A stretch of 64,000 bases of DNA from assembly GCF_040183065.1 (NCBI RefSeq), contig NC_091123.1:9101001-9165000 (forward strand). Direction: 5' to 3'. The position numbers and the translations under genes were made by a program. Below, one piece after another: positions 13,072 through 26,306 of the stretch (within the stretch, counting starts at the first letter, position 1; every line of letters starts with the position of its first letter). The notes under the pieces were generated by a model. It ran no database searches. It had not been told where the DNA came from and saw only the letters and a program-made list of their open reading frames with translations. The stretch is from Periplaneta americana. Lineage: Eukaryota; Arthropoda; Insecta; Blattodea; Blattidae.

Positions 13072-13410
13072 TTGAAACAAATGAAACCAGAAGCTCCAGA
13101 TCTGAATGCTCAACCTAAAATACACAAGGCTAATATACCAATCAGCCTCCTAGTTAATTACATGTCTACACTAGCATACAAGCTAACTCAGTACATGGAA
13201 AATAGCTCAGGAAACAACATACAATTCACCAATCACACTGCAGTCAAGAACAACACAGACTTGGTCAACCACATCAAGGACAAACACATATCCCACAATT
13301 CAACACTAGCATCGTTTGACATCATCAATCTATACACTCACTAACATACCCATAAGTAAAACAATAAAAATATTAGAACATGTTAAAATAGATGAAAACT
13401 CAGCAAATTA
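13072..13410 (+). pseudogene. Penelope-like reverse transcriptase fragment
   Basis: The frame reads 'APDLNAQPKIHKANIPIS' (the 'LPKIHK...PIRP' block of Penelope-type RTs), then LAYKLTQYM, and 'STLASFDIINLYTH' (the 'LLSFDVVNLFT' block containing the first catalytic Asp). A frame change follows, after which 'NIPISKTIKIL' continues the homology. Only about 110 residues of the finger/palm remain. Assignment rests on motif order alone; another RT class with 'PKIHK' is possible. Confidence 0.65.
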
Positions 13411-13810
13411 TTTTCAAATAGTTTCTTCATCTTGGGTTGTGTTTAATGGTGTCTGCTTATTCAAATGTTTGTGTAGGAACACAAGTGTTGATGCTTTGTC
13501 TGTACCAAGCCTGTTGCGTAATGTAGAATGCACAACACCAAATGTAGAGAAAACACGTTCTATACCAGCAGAAGATGCTCTTGAAGTTAGCAGGTGACTG
13601 TCTTCATAACATCTTTGCCATTAGCCTACTAATGATAGGTTCTTGTGACTTCCACCGCTGCAATGCAGACACACCAACTAAAATGTCATCTGTGGACATA
13701 ATTTTTGAAAATGGGCAAGAATTTATTTCATATTTCACTATTATAGGTAAAAATGAGGATTCACTATAGATAGTTTGAGCAAACTGAAGTGAAAGTGAGG
13801 CCAGCAACTG
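13411..13810 (-). pseudogene. hAT transposase C-terminal (dimerisation) relic
   Basis: The minus strand reads 'RASSAGIERVFSTFG', 'VHSTLRNRLGTDKAS' and 'TLVFLHKHLNKQ'. This matches the hAT C-terminal dimerisation pattern 'SS...ERVFS..G..HS..RNRLG..KA..LV'. The preceding frame (13604-13807) reads on upstream in another phase, showing a frameshift near 13600. No terminal repeats were found, so the element is truncated. Confidence 0.75.
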
Positions 13811-14290
13811 GTTGGCCAGTCTGGGCCCTTCAAGGGCTGTGGTGCCACGGATATATTATATATTGTATTGCTGTTGTCTGAATTACAAGTTCATTAAAGT
13901 TGTACATGTAGAACTACAGTACCAGTACATAAATTATTATTTTAACAAAATGTTCCCAGCAATACAAGCTGTACACCTTATTTCATAATTCGGAATGTCT
14001 TTACTTACTACTTCCCAGCAGTTTTCTTTAATTAGCTGTAGTTCCAGTTTGTACTTCCAGATACTGTAGTTATTGCTATTTAACTTTGTAACTTGTGTAC
14101 TTATTAAATTTGACACCTTTATCTTGACTCTTTAGTGCGACAATTAAAATACATAAAATCCTTATTATGACACAAATATTATTGTCTTTATTCCCTTTAT
14201 CATTATAAGTCCTAAACCTCTTTGCAAGTTGAGCTGGACACATAACCAGTTAGAAAAATAATTTCTGTACTGTAGTTCTAAATGTAAAAC
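13811..14290. other. no gene seen
   Basis: Unassigned AT-rich sequence between two transposon relics. Confidence 0.5.
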
Positions 14291-14295
14291 TTTAA

Positions 14296-14468
14296 TGGGT
14301 AAAAACGTAATACGGCAAACGCTAAGCTCTGCCCACGACCCCTTTCCACTTTTCCCCTACAAGCTCACCACACACTTTACGTGATAGGCTAGTGTTGTGT
14401 CGAATGCACATTTCATGTGGGTGGGGATAAGTTCCCCTACTGGCGTTCGCCATATTACGTTTTTGCCC
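14296..14468. mobile_element. 173-bp MITE with TTTAA flanks
   Basis: The ends are inverted repeats of about 30 bp: GGGTAAAAACGTAATACGGC on the left and, reversed, GGGCAAAAACGTAATATGGC on the right. TTTAA flanks both sides (14291-14295 and 14469-14473). A TTAA-containing duplication suggests a piggyBac-type non-autonomous element, but the termini are not diagnostic. No coding capacity. Confidence 0.85.
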
Positions 14469-14473
14469 TTTAA

Positions 14474-15872
14474 TGAAATTGAGAATAACAACAATACAGA
14501 GAAATACATAGATAGCCAGGCATGGCCACCAACTAAAATAAGACAACCTCCACATTCTAGTGTTGTATAGGCCTACCCAACAGGGCTTGTTAATATGATG
14601 TTACAATATTTCTAAACACTATTAAACATTGTGAAAGTAATTTTTTTAATATTAGTTTGCTACAAATCACAAAATTAGAATTTAAAAAATTCACAATTCC
14701 GAAAACTTTCTTTATGTAGGCGAATATATTTTCTTTTAGAATGAAGAGAAATATTCTGACATTAAGCATAATAAAATGTAATCAAAACAATGCTTAAGGA
14801 TATGGTGGAATAAAATTTATAACAAGAATATATATTTTAAGGGTGGAAGGTGTAGGTAACCCCTTAATGGGGTCCAGAAAGGTCCTATCTTAACAATGTT
14901 AAAAATGCATACATATAATTTTATTGTTCTCAGAAAATGTTATGATTACAATCTTGAAAGAAAATATGAGTTGTATAATGTACCTTTCTGATTGCTTTAA
15001 CACAGGGATTTTTTTTAAATATTAATTATTTTCAAAATTAATTTCTTTTTTTTTTCTTCAAAAAGTGGAAATTTTTGCAACATTTTCCAATGTTTATGAC
15101 CCTAACTCCTTTGAAAAAAAAAATCCATATTTAAATATGCTCAAAATCTCAATAATTCTATCCTGTAAGTTTGAATCAATTCAGACAAATAAATTTTGAG
15201 AAAAAGAAAATTCGATATAAAAAATATACAACTTGCAGAAAACGAGCTTCAAAATTTGTCAGTGCATTCCAGCACCATACGGAGGGTTGTCAGCATCCTC
15301 CTCATCTTCATCTTGCAGTTTTCTTTTTGCTGTCCTATGATATCTTGCCCTTGATTCAATGTCTCTTACAGCATTTTCATAGACACTGCACCCTTCTAAC
15401 CCTTTCAGCTTATTACAAATCATTATGCCACATCCCTGCACGTCTTTTATAAACAATGAAATAAAAAAAAATTATGAGCATAGTAATATATATGCATCAT
15501 ATATCATTGGAAAGGAAGAATTCTACAGATTATGAATAAAACAAAAATAAAAAATTGAAAAATGTGAAGATTTTCACCTTTTCATACCTCCTTAAAGACT
15601 AAATTAAATTAAAACATTATAAAAAATTGGTGATAAAATAGCTATGTTTATTTATTTATTTATTTATTCATTTACTGGTATCTGTAATTTTGTACTTTCA
15701 CTTCATTGCATAGGTGCTTTCATACATATCTCCACATACTCCATACTCCATATGTAATCTTAAATAATTACGAGTAAATAGAGTGTATGTAAGTAAATGA
15801 ATGCTGTGTTGTCTTCACGACAGTTCCATTTATAATTGAAATGAAAATGGGGTAAAATGAGATTCTTGTCTA
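14474..15872. other. no gene seen
   Basis: AT-rich non-coding sequence with a short (TTTA)n run near 15650-15668. The frames at 15171-15456 on both strands lack recognisable motifs. Confidence 0.5.
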
Positions 15873-16060
15873 CTGCTGTGGTGTCATGGTAGCGTCTTTG
15901 CTCCCGAACTCAGTGGGCTATGGTTCGATTCCCCGCGTGGAACGAATTGCCTGGGAGAGGTTTTTTCGGGGTTTTTCCCTCACACCTATGGATGAATATC
16001 AGGTAACTTTATCAGGCGTATGAAACTCCACTCATTCTCGCCACTTTTTTTCCTTCCTCA
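15873..16060 (+). mobile_element. tRNA-derived SINE, second family
   Basis: The A-box-like segment 'tgtcatggtagcgtc' and B-box 'ggttcgattcc' (15922-15932) are spaced as in a tRNA head. They are followed by 'ggggtttttccctcacacc', a body element shared in pattern with insect SINEs. No cloverleaf 3' half or CCA-like end suggests a real tRNA gene. Boundaries are approximate. Confidence 0.65.
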
Positions 16061-17292
16061 TCATCCTTTTCTTATCATTCTGGTTGTCTTACTTGGTATC
16101 CAGATCACGCCTGCGGCAGCCCTCTGAAGCAGCTGACTCTCTCGGCCGGCCTCCTTGGATATGTCAAGCTATGGTAGCTGGTGGCCAGCTGTGGAACCCA
16201 CTCTCCTCCCAACGGGAAAGGGGGCTTACACCTCAGACTGTTGAGGAGACGGGAGAGGGGGCTTACATCTCAGACTGTTTGAGGGGGGAATGTGGGGAGG
16301 CTGTTGGCATGAAATGGTACACGGATTTGGTACGATGGCGGGACTGGTCGTCAGCTTGTTAGTGGTTAGGTCGGTTCGGTCGGTCGGTGGGCTTGCAACT
16401 CATCCCAGGGATTCACAATAGACCTCAGGTCGTGGTGCACAGGGATGAGATCCTTGAGTCTAATTGACGGGATGGCAGGGAAACACTGTAACACAGGATG
16501 TACGGTCACCATACCAGAAGGATTCCAGCTACCTCTATCCTCAAATAAAAAGTTACATGAAGAGGCATTCAATATAATTTTATTAGCACAAGTAATATTG
16601 CATATTAATGTCATGTTAAACACTTCCAATGAATGACCAAACTCCAATATCCATACATAACAAAGTCCATGAAATCTGTTCCACACATCACAAACACAAA
16701 TTACGTGTTTCCTTAACAGTAATATGAAAACCTCCATGTGGATTAACATGTATAATCGATTTTACAAAGTTATTTACAAAATTGGTAACAAACTGGTATT
16801 ACAAACGTCATATCTCATTATTTAACTACAGTCTCTTATCCACTCCATCCACAAATTTGTATATTCTCTCGTTTCTGTTGTTTTATTAACTGTTACAACC
16901 ATTTCAAAGGATAATACTATCGAGCATGGTGCTTTCGTCTTATGCTTTCTTTTTTCTTCGTACTAACAATTAGAAAATCATTGTTAGATCTTATAAACAG
17001 AAATAACCAGCAGATCTCGGAGTGGTTCGTTGGAAGCAATGTTTCTGCATTTAGAAACATTGATTTTGCCAGTAGCATTCATTTCAAGCAAGGCCGTGAA
17101 TCATTGAGAATAATAATGCAAATTAAATACAACCGTTTAAAATAGTCATCACATATTAATATTTTGTGACATTGTGAAGAGAACAGCAGCCAACATTCCG
17201 GATCGTTTTACTGATCCTGTCTTCACTTTACATAGCTGTGCACATACAGGGTGATTCACTGAACATTGTGTTTCAAATTAATTAACATATTA
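16061..17292. other. no gene seen; one GC-richer patch
   Basis: 16120-16400 is GC-richer with an imperfect direct repeat around 'gggcttacacctcagactgtt' and 'gggcttacatctcagactgtt' (16209-16280). No protein match was recognised in either frame. Confidence 0.45.
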
Positions 17293-17496
17293 AGGTAGTA
17301 CCACAGTCTAACATATACAGTTACGAAGCTTGAGGTGATGAGGGTCCTAGGAACAATAGACTGTGCCGGTACTATTTCACATTGTCTGTGATGAAGCGAT
17401 AGTAGTGATTCTAGTGGTTAGCAACTATCTATGGTTGAATATTCCCTATGTATTGAGCTTCGTGACTGTGTATACTAGACTGTGGTAGTACTATGG
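17293..17496. mobile_element. 205-bp MITE with ~40-bp terminal inverted repeats
   Basis: The left arm 'taccacagtctaacatatac' is mirrored on the right by 'taccacagtctagtatacac' (reverse strand). Both continue into 'agt(t/c)acgaagct'. There is no coding capacity. The TA/TTA-type target duplication could not be fixed because the extreme ends differ slightly. Confidence 0.85.
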
Positions 17497-19209
17497 AATA
17501 TTTATATATACATTTAAACTCTTGAAGGAACATGCAAAATAACATGTTATAAACTCTCAACGAATCGAATAAATATCACTGTAAAATAAGGAAAATAACA
17601 TTTTTTGTGTATCGAGTAGTGTGAAACATAGCCAGGCTGACATCTATAACTTAAACAATCATATCTCGTCAACTATTCCATGGATTTTCATCAACAGTAT
17701 TATACATGATCTTAGAACTGAAGAAATTAAACATTCAACTTTTCAAGTGACTAGTAATAGGTTGTTTAAAATATAGGCTATATATTAAATATGAAAAATA
17801 TAATGAAAAAATTAACACATATTGTAAGTTCCTCTTTTTGTCAGAAATTGTCAAAGGTTCAGAATCAAAATTTGTACGCAATTCTTCCCGTGCTTCTATC
17901 TTTCTTGATAAGGTTTAGTTCATTTACTTTACGAGTTTTGATATAAAAAATTAACATCTACCATGTGAAGACTAAAACTAAAATTTTTACATAGTAATTT
18001 AATCATATCTGAATAAATATTTGCATTATATTAACGCAAATTTATCCAACTATGTACTACAGTACTTGGAAGAAATGTGCAAAATTTAAGAACTGTAGTT
18101 TAAACCATTTCTGAGAAAACGTTTGTAAAGTTATATTGGGTTGATGTATTTTAGATCCTGTAATTAGCATATTTGGAAACGATTTTATTTGGACATATGC
18201 TTATAAAAATTTTAAGTGAAAACTGTAGAATTGTAGGGCCTAAAAATGCTCTTGGTAATATAAATCCATATATATTTTTAATCTACAGAAAATGCTGATT
18301 TTTTTTAAAAAAGCCAAAAACCCAAATTTAATTATTGGCCATTCATACAACTCAGTTTCCTTAAATGAAGTGTACAAACATTGGACACACCGCAATGATG
18401 CAATTAAATTATAACATCTCTATACATTGAGGTTTATGGAATTTATTTTTCAGAGACTGTGTTTGATGACTGAAGAACAATTTTCTCATGAGCATAAAAT
18501 GAATAAAAAAACATCATAAAAATTCTGTTTAGGCGAAGGAAGTGTGTAAATAAAAATACAATACGAAATGCGTTTGAATCAAAGTCCTAATGTGGTTTTC
18601 TGCAGAAAAAAGAAGTCTTGGTGCTTTGAATGCAGACAATGTTAATATTTCTGAAAGTATCACAAAATTGAGACGGATATAAACATTTACTTCACAATTT
18701 CGTTTTTAAAAAGTGCCTTTTCCTCTTAGATGAGACTGTGAGGAACTATATATGAAAAATCAATTCATGAAACACTTCTGGCCATCTGTCAGGATGTCAC
18801 ATGCTAACAACAATGATGAACTCTAATATTAGTTCACTTTCCATCCACTATCGAGAAATTTATAAGCAGTTACAATAAGGAAGAATGCTCTCTTCATGAA
18901 GGAGATTTGAAATGGGACTTAACTATCATAATGATTGTTAATGTTAAGAATCAATAAATAAAGAACATACCGGTATTTGCAGTACCATACTCTTAAGTCC
19001 GTGAAAATTTATTAGGCCACATATACAGTATATTATATGTATCAGTACTGGTACTCAAGGAAACGTCACTTTAGTGAATTAAATGACGTAAGTTCCAAAT
19101 ATCGAGACAATTACCATCCTGACTGACATCACGGTGAAACAAAGGACAACAAGAGTCAAAATCTGGATGGGTGACAACCTTGTATATAATGGTGTAAGTA
19201 CATATCATC
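17497..19209. other. no gene seen
   Basis: AT-rich sequence with short frames only and no recognised repeat ends. Confidence 0.5.
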
Positions 19210-19451
19210 ATTGTTCCTGCAATAACTTGTATGTGACATATTTATCGATTTTCAGATTTTTGCTCTATAAAAATAACCAAATAGTGATACAGCAAATAAT
19301 AAAATCTCCTATATGTAATTATATTTCTTTGTTTCGAAAATGTAAGAATTCACAGTGTCCTATGTACGGCTGCCATAGGAGGAATAAATGTTTTTTTCTT
19401 CTTACTGAAAAATTTTATATTTTGCACATAGGAGTTATTGCAGGAACAACT
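19210..19451. mobile_element. 242-bp MITE with ~26-bp inverted ends
   Basis: The left end 'ttgttcctgcaataact' at 19211-19227 matches the right end read in reverse (19425-19451), each followed by '.tatgtg'. The open frame across it is incidental. Confidence 0.8.
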
Positions 19452-20769
19452 GCGATATACAAATATACATACATACACATATATCGGATATCACCTGTGC
19501 CTTCTTTATAGTAAGTTAGGAAATATCACACACTATTAGTTGATTTCGTAAACACAGCATCCATTATCAAATATGAAATTCGAAAGGCAATAGTCTTCCA
19601 GACACATTAGCTCAGTTTTTTAAATTTATCAGTAAAACACAACAGGTGCTTTTTCCATTAACATTTTAAAGCATACAAGAAGGGTCTAATACGAGTATCA
19701 ACTGGTGTTAACATTCCTTGGTTATGTAATAAAATTCAGAATTACCTGTTTTCAGCAAGGAAGGCGCAGATGATAGTTATAAAAGCTTCACATGTAACCT
19801 AGCATTGAAATCTCCTAGAAACACTTCAGCTTTGAGATATGCCATGAAATGGAGACTAATTATATTAAACTGAAACTGAAGGTTCAAATGAATCACTCTG
19901 AATATGCTCTGGGCATGTTTCTAACTCTTCTTGAAATATTCCTGTACAGAGGAACAGACCCCATCAGATACGGTACGAGTTGTTTTCTGCGACTCCAGTA
20001 GCAGTAGTATCCATTAATGTATAAATAAAGTGCAAAACTTGTCCTGCTTCCAGATAAACGTGGTCCACTTAAGTAGGACTAAGTTTTCCTTAGTAGTAAG
20101 TGAGCTGTCTTTATTTCCCTGACCAGTAAGGAGTTCAGAAACTTTGGCGAAATTTCCTTCCACAACGTGGCTCAAATACGCCACAGAAAAATCGCTGTGA
20201 GACAGTAAATTCTCCTATTATATTTCTCTGTGTAGAGTGTGATTTCTTACGTGTTTATTTATGATGAATAACAAGTTTTCTATATATTCTGACTAATTGC
20301 TCACCAGCCAATGACATCTAATGGTGATCTGTAATAACAGTTAACCAATTGAATGACACAGTGACAGTGTGGACTAGCCCATAACCGAAATGAAAGATGA
20401 GTCGATCATTGCTGAAAATTAACGAACTTTTTAATTCATTAAAAGGATGGAGCAATGCAAGGTGGAATGGAATAAGACTGGTTTGAAATTGTACTGATAT
20501 TGGTTCAAATTTTAACAACTGTTTTGAAGATAATATTCAAAGCATCTTTCTTATTTCGGCAATAAGTGGATACTTAAATGAACTGTGTGAGAGATTCTGA
20601 GTTAGTCCCTTCACGATGTTGCCAACACTCTTTTATTTCCTGGGATCTCCCGTATTTGGCTCTAAATTTTAACAGTCTTCTGCCTCCCATACTTTTTTTC
20701 TCTTCGAGCCTTTTTCTCCTTTATTTTTGCATATGTAAAAATATTTATTTCAAACACTTAATTTAGCCG
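19452..20769. other. no gene seen
   Basis: Unassigned AT-rich sequence. Confidence 0.5.
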
Positions 20770-21055
20770 TGAATGAAGATGGTTTACATGATGAATTTTG
20801 TTGTTCCAGAGGTGCATTAAAGTGTACAATTTCTGTAGAAGGTAATACTAGCCAGAAATGGGTTTTAGTGCTTGCCAATTTAAAATGAAATAATGTTAAT
20901 GCTACAAATTTGGTAAAGCAGGTAATAATGCTCATACAGAAAGAGTGTTTTCTGTTATGAACAATAAGTGGACAAATGTTCGAAACAGAAGTGTAACACA
21001 TATAATCAAATCAGAACTGCAAATTGTAGTCAATTTCAATTACTCATATAGGGAA
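20770..21055 (+). pseudogene. hAT transposase C-terminal relic
   Basis: The plus strand reads 'NNAHTERVFSVMNNKW' and 'TNVRNRSVTHIIKSELQ', closely fitting the hAT dimerisation pattern 'AHVERVFS.M...WT..RN....IKSEL'. Upstream residues (NEDGLHDEF..) are in another frame. No start, no terminal repeats; an inactive fragment. Confidence 0.75.
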
Positions 21056-21464
21056 CTCTTTTGTTAAAAATGATGAGAAACTATTGAATGAATGAATGAG
21101 CCTATTTTATCCCGTAAAGGGCTAAGGACTCCTAAAAAGGGAGAGCTTGATTTAGAACTCATGTGGTGATCTAGTCCACAAAAGTTGTAAGTTTAGTTCA
21201 CACCTGTAGTAGTTTCCTTTCTTATACTACAATTTCCTACGGTCTTTGAACTATCGCTACAACCTTTCCTGCTAAAGCATACCTATAATTATTTCGGCGC
21301 TGTCACCTATTCTTCTTGCACACTCGCTTCTACACTGTCACCTATTCTATTAGCACAGTCACTTATTTACGCAGGGCAAAATCTACCTGACAAAGTGTAG
21401 TAACTGAAATGAATAATATGTCAATTTTATATATGAAATTTTATAGATTCTTTAGTGTCCAGTA

Positions 21465-22255
21465 CAGGACCAGCCTTAAGAGTTGTGGGGCTCGATTGGG
21501 AACATTATTCGCGGCCCCATGTTCGCAGACAAGTTCTCTTGACTTTATACCGGAAAATGTAATTTATTATACACTTATATCTCTATTAAAATTAAAGAAT
21601 TTTACCCTTGGCGCAACAGCCCATAAAGGACCAAGGCTGACCAGCTGGCTGCTGATTCATGTTCAGCATAGATAAACGATCGTCCAACCAGTATGGAGGT
21701 ATCGTATGGTTACCATGATGATCTGTTATAGCTGGTTTCCTTAATTGGAATTTGCTATCTATCACAGCTCTGCAAATTCACAGATTCCTCCAGCCATTAA
21801 AGTTGGTTTCCGTAACCCACTATTGTAGCTTCCCAAATCCATCATGTTACTGAGTAGCACCGGTCCCATACACTGGCCAAAATTTCATAAGGACTCGAGC
21901 CAGCACTCATTCTGTAACTCGAGTTCAGGCATGATGCCTCAGATCATGGTGCAGGACTTATATCTCTATTATTCAATGAAAATCAATCAATATGCATTTA
22001 GAAAGCTAATGTGACTTAATGGAAATTAAACATTTAAATAAACAAATAACATAATTATGTTGATTACCTTTAGATAGTCTAAATAGGTAGAAAATCACCT
22101 ATTCTATTCACTGTGAAATAACTGAGTGAAAATATTACAATATTTTGTACACTTCTTTTCAATAAAAATGTAAGGTAACATTACTAGAAAATTATTTATG
22201 GTTTTGTGGGATCCAATTGGGATAAATAGGTCCAACCGGCTTAAAGCTGGCCCTG
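21465..22255. mobile_element. hAT-like non-autonomous element, weak target duplication
   Basis: The left end CAGGACCAGCCTTAAG is mirrored by the right end CAGGGCCAGCTTTAAG (reverse). The flanking octamers gtccagta and ctacagta agree at 5 of 8 positions, weaker than expected of a fresh insertion. Internal sequence has no recognisable transposase. Confidence 0.65.
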
Positions 22256-22263
22256 CTACAGTA

Positions 22264-22842
22264 TTTTCTTCAAAACAAATTGGCAACCCTAGGTTCCTGA
22301 ATTCGGCGTAAGTGTATACATATCACACATCAACCGTAGAACTACAGTAAGTTGAGAAAAGAGTTAGTGAAGGCCTGGGCAATGGCAATGAGGGACAAGA
22401 AGGGGAAAAACAACTGTTAACTATGCGAGTGCTCGTTATTACAGGGAAATTTGGTACTTCAGTTAAAAAATTATCTGAGTTCCAAGACTGTAGGCCACTT
22501 GTCTCACTCTGTCGCTATTCACTGAAGGAAAAATTTAGAAAAGCTGAAGGATAAACGTAACTATTAGTTACCACAATATAGAGGGAAAGAGGCTAGTGCG
22601 TGCAAGTCTAGTTTTCTGTTTGTGGAAGTTTTTGTTTGTTAAAATGTCAAGTGAAAGGAAAGTTACTGAAAGTTCACTGCAATATGGCTGCCCCACTCTC
22701 ACTGAATCATTCTGTTGATTTACATCATTCAACTTACTAGCTGTTACAGAAGCCATAATTCTATTTATTTCAATGCTACTTTCACCTCTTAAAGATGGCT
22801 GCATTAATCTGTGAAAGAGTAATAGTAGTAGTAGTAGTAGTA

Positions 22843-22919
<77 letters not shown>

Positions 22920-23983
22920 TATTCCTTTCTGTATTCAATTTTAACTCTCACAAGGAGAACTTGTGATGCCGATGATATAGATTTGTTTGGGATTTTTTTG
23001 TTTTTGGTGGAAGTATGTAGTCCTACATCGAATGTCCCAGCTTCCTCTCGCTTAGGCTATGTTTCTCCTTAAATAAAATAACTTCGGGTTATGTTTTCGA
23101 ATTTAACCATGTCCAAAATGGTATTTTCTTTAGTCCCGAATATCCAGCCTTTTTTTTTTTTTTTTTTTGGGAGAGTAATTATGTTCAATAGGATTGAAAA
23201 GTGTGTTCGCTAAGGCAATTTAGATCGGGAAAAATAGTTCCTGTATTTAAAATATTCCTGGGATCTTTGACTATTTTACGGGGATTCTTAAGGAAACAAA
23301 AGATAGACAGTACATATGTACCGGAGAAATTAATATTCATTTATTGAAATAAAGAAGAGCTTTGTAAATTCTGGTGTTTTTATAGCCTAATACCGGCCTA
23401 AACGTAATGAATTATTATTTATTTTATTCGTAACCTTTGGAAATAAACTCCATATCCAGGCTGCAACAATAGAAAAAATTGATCACTGCCTCCTTGAATG
23501 TCAATATCGTTAGGATGAATGGAAATCCCATGTGCCTTTTTAATGACTCTCTATGTGAATATTCACAGCCTGAGCGGAACATCTTGGTTGTTATGGTTTA
23601 TGAGCCACAGCGCAGTTAGATGACGTCACTGTATTAACAAAAAGTGTGACCAGATTTCTCGAATGTAAAATGCAGAAGCGTAAGAAACGCAGATATATGT
23701 TAAAATCTAACATATTTTATTTTTTACGGCTAAACTAAGACCTGTGGGAGAGAAAACCGTGACACGTTTTTATATTTTCGATTTAGTTTTTCCAAGAAAA
23801 TTCCCAAATAAATCTGTAGCATAAAGTGACTACTCTTTTCGAGTAAAATTCCTCAATTCTGGAAGTTTTGTCAAGATGAAAAATTACGATTTTCTTGGGG
23901 ATGAATCCATGCTCATATTTATTTATATGCTAACCAACTTAATGTAACTAGCCAATAGAAGGTTACCACAAAATAATAGTAGC

Positions 23984-24044
<61 letters not shown>

Positions 24045-25039
24045 TAATACCAGTCAGCCATCTTTTACCTCATAAAGTAAAGGCATGAAGCTACAGGCAA
24101 ATCTTGCTTGTTGACATACAACAAAACATCTGTAGTATAAATCGGTTACAAAAGAGATACAAAAGCACTTCACAATTGTCATTTTCATATGGGGAATTGG
24201 GAGCCAGCGAAGTCCTTTACAAATATTGTGACATATAAAATAAACAGCTTATCAAAACCATTTGCCCTCTAGATGTACAACATCGAAACAGACACTCAGC
24301 TTGGGGCTGAAGAGGCCATTTTGATTAGGCCCGATTACACTATCCCATCTGAAATAATATGTCACAAACAACAAATACATTAATCAACGAGGATTAGGCA
24401 AATGATGACCACACTGAAAGCCCGACATGTCACAACACTGGGGGTAGCGTGTAACACATTGCCTTATGAAGAATATTGTTCTGCTGCCTTTACACTCAAC
24501 AGATGGCGTGGTCGAACACATGAGACAGTTGTAAGCGAATGGTAAATCAGGACATGTTCAAAGCGAAAGAAATTCATAAGGCAATGGTTTGATGTAACAA
24601 AAGGACACTCTTTTGATGTGTGCAGTCCACAAGTGCAATCCATTTAAGTCTTACCAGTTTTTTGTGCAATTTTTATGGCATATAATATATGCAAGTGTTT
24701 TTTTTACCTTCGTTTTGGTGCGAACTATATTGCTTTTCATGTTCCTACAGTTGTGTTTGTGCATATTATATTTTATTATTTTTATATATTTTTTTAGACA
24801 CATCGTTTCTCAGTTTGCAATCTTGTCTTGTAATATTGTATGCCCAGTTTAATTACAATTTGCAGTCTTTAATAATGTAAGGCATCTGTGTAGTGTAATT
24901 TTTTAGTAAGAAATTGCTATGTTAAATTTTTAAGTGAATGAAACACTGAAATGCCTAACTTTAAAGGCAAAATGATGCGATACAATGCAGATGGGTGGAA
25001 GGTGACTAAGTAATGCAGCATGTCAGATAATGTTCGCCA
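22264..25039. other. no gene; three simple-repeat runs
   Basis: Contains (AGT)n/(AAT)n at 22821-22918, a T19 run at 23150-23168, and (AAT)n at about 23974-24043. Remaining sequence is unassigned. Confidence 0.5.
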
Positions 25040-25047
25040 AACTAAAC

Positions 25048-26298
25048 CAGGGGTTTTCAAACTTTGTGGCATTATGGCAGCACATCGTTTATGTAGAAGC
25101 AACCCTGTCTACTTTAGAGAAATTTATAACAAATCATTCTAATAGGAAGCAATTCCGAAAGATCGCAGCATAGAAGACATGTCAGCTGACACTAAAAAAA
25201 AAATAGCGGAAAAATTGCATGATGCTAAAAAATTTGCACTTAAACTTGACTGATCAACAGACATAAGCAAAAATTGCCAATTAATGAACTACAAAAGATT
25301 TTTAAACGAAGAATTACGTGCTGAACATTTGCTATCCTGTAAAAAATTACCTCTGACATCAACAGGAACAGCTACTACATTGAAAACAATGAACTGTGTT
25401 GGAAAAATTGTATTTCAATGTGCACTGATGGCACACCAGCAATGAAAGTCTTTACTTCAAGAGTTAAACAAGATTTTCCTCACATCGGATCCATACATTG
25501 TTTGTTCCATCAGGAAGCTTTGGTGGCAAACACCATACCTTCAGCCCTAAGTAACGTAATGAGTTCAATTATTGAAATAGTTAATTAAATTAAAAGTAGA
25601 GCTCTAAAAGCTAGATTTCTCAAAGTCATGTAACAGGAAGCAGGAGCTGTTCATGAAACTGTGGACCTTCATGGCGAAATGTGCTGGCTGTCAAGAGGAA
25701 ATGCACTCTCCAGATTTTATGAACTTAAATGTGCTGGGAAAGGGTTCACAATCTCTTTGCCGTTACTACTGAGGACACAAAATACCGTACCTAACATTAG
25801 AAGAGGCAGAAGACTTGGCTGAACTTCAGACTGTTCGAACTTTGCAGCTCAAATGTAGAGAAGAAACACTACTTCAATTCTGGATTTTAGTAAAAAGAGA
25901 GTTCTGTGTTATCAGAACATGCCACATCTACTTCAGTTTTCAACAACATATCTGTGCAAACAGAGATTTTCAGCACTAACTCACATTAAAAATAAGAAAC
26001 GCGCGTGGCTTCTTTCTGTATACCAAGAATCACTAGTGTGTGTGTCTGTGATTCTTCCCAGCATTGGAAACCTGTGTAAAAGTGAACAAGCCAACATTTC
26101 CCACTGAATTGCAACGTTAGTGTAATATTATTGACAGAACATTTTTTATTTTTAAGTTTGTTACATGTTTGGATTTTTCTAAAAATAATAAATAACATTC
26201 CACAAATATTTAATACACAAGCCTGATTTTCTCTGTTAATGTATTTTTTTTCTCGGCATTGTCAAGCAATTTCGCGGCACACCCTTTGAGAACCCCTG
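25048..26298 (+). mobile_element. hAT DNA transposon relic with perfect 8-bp target duplication
   Basis: Terminal inverted repeats begin CAGGGGTTTTCAAACTTT on the left and CAGGGGTTCTCAAAGGGT on the right (reverse). AACTAAAC flanks both ends (25040-25047 and 26299-26306), a perfect 8-bp duplication diagnostic of hAT. The interior reads hAT transposase pieces on the plus strand interrupted by stops. At 1251 bp it is shorter than a full autonomous element. Confidence 0.95.
25150..26106 (+). pseudogene. hAT transposase, degraded
   Basis: Segments in order: KIAEKLHDAKKFALKLD followed by a stop and STDIS (the 'LDESTDV' catalytic region, with the Glu codon changed to a stop). Next are 'CTDGTPAMK', 'IGSIHCLFHQEAL' and, near the end, 'LLQFSTTYLCKQRFSALTHI' (the C-terminal dimerisation region). 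Several stops and frame changes separate them. The catalytic core is therefore broken. Confidence 0.85.
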
Positions 26299-26306
26299 AA
26301 CTAAAC

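Noticed and set aside
16366..16749. Minus-strand 127-codon frame
   Set aside because: No motif, no splice-linked partners, and ordinary AT-rich composition.
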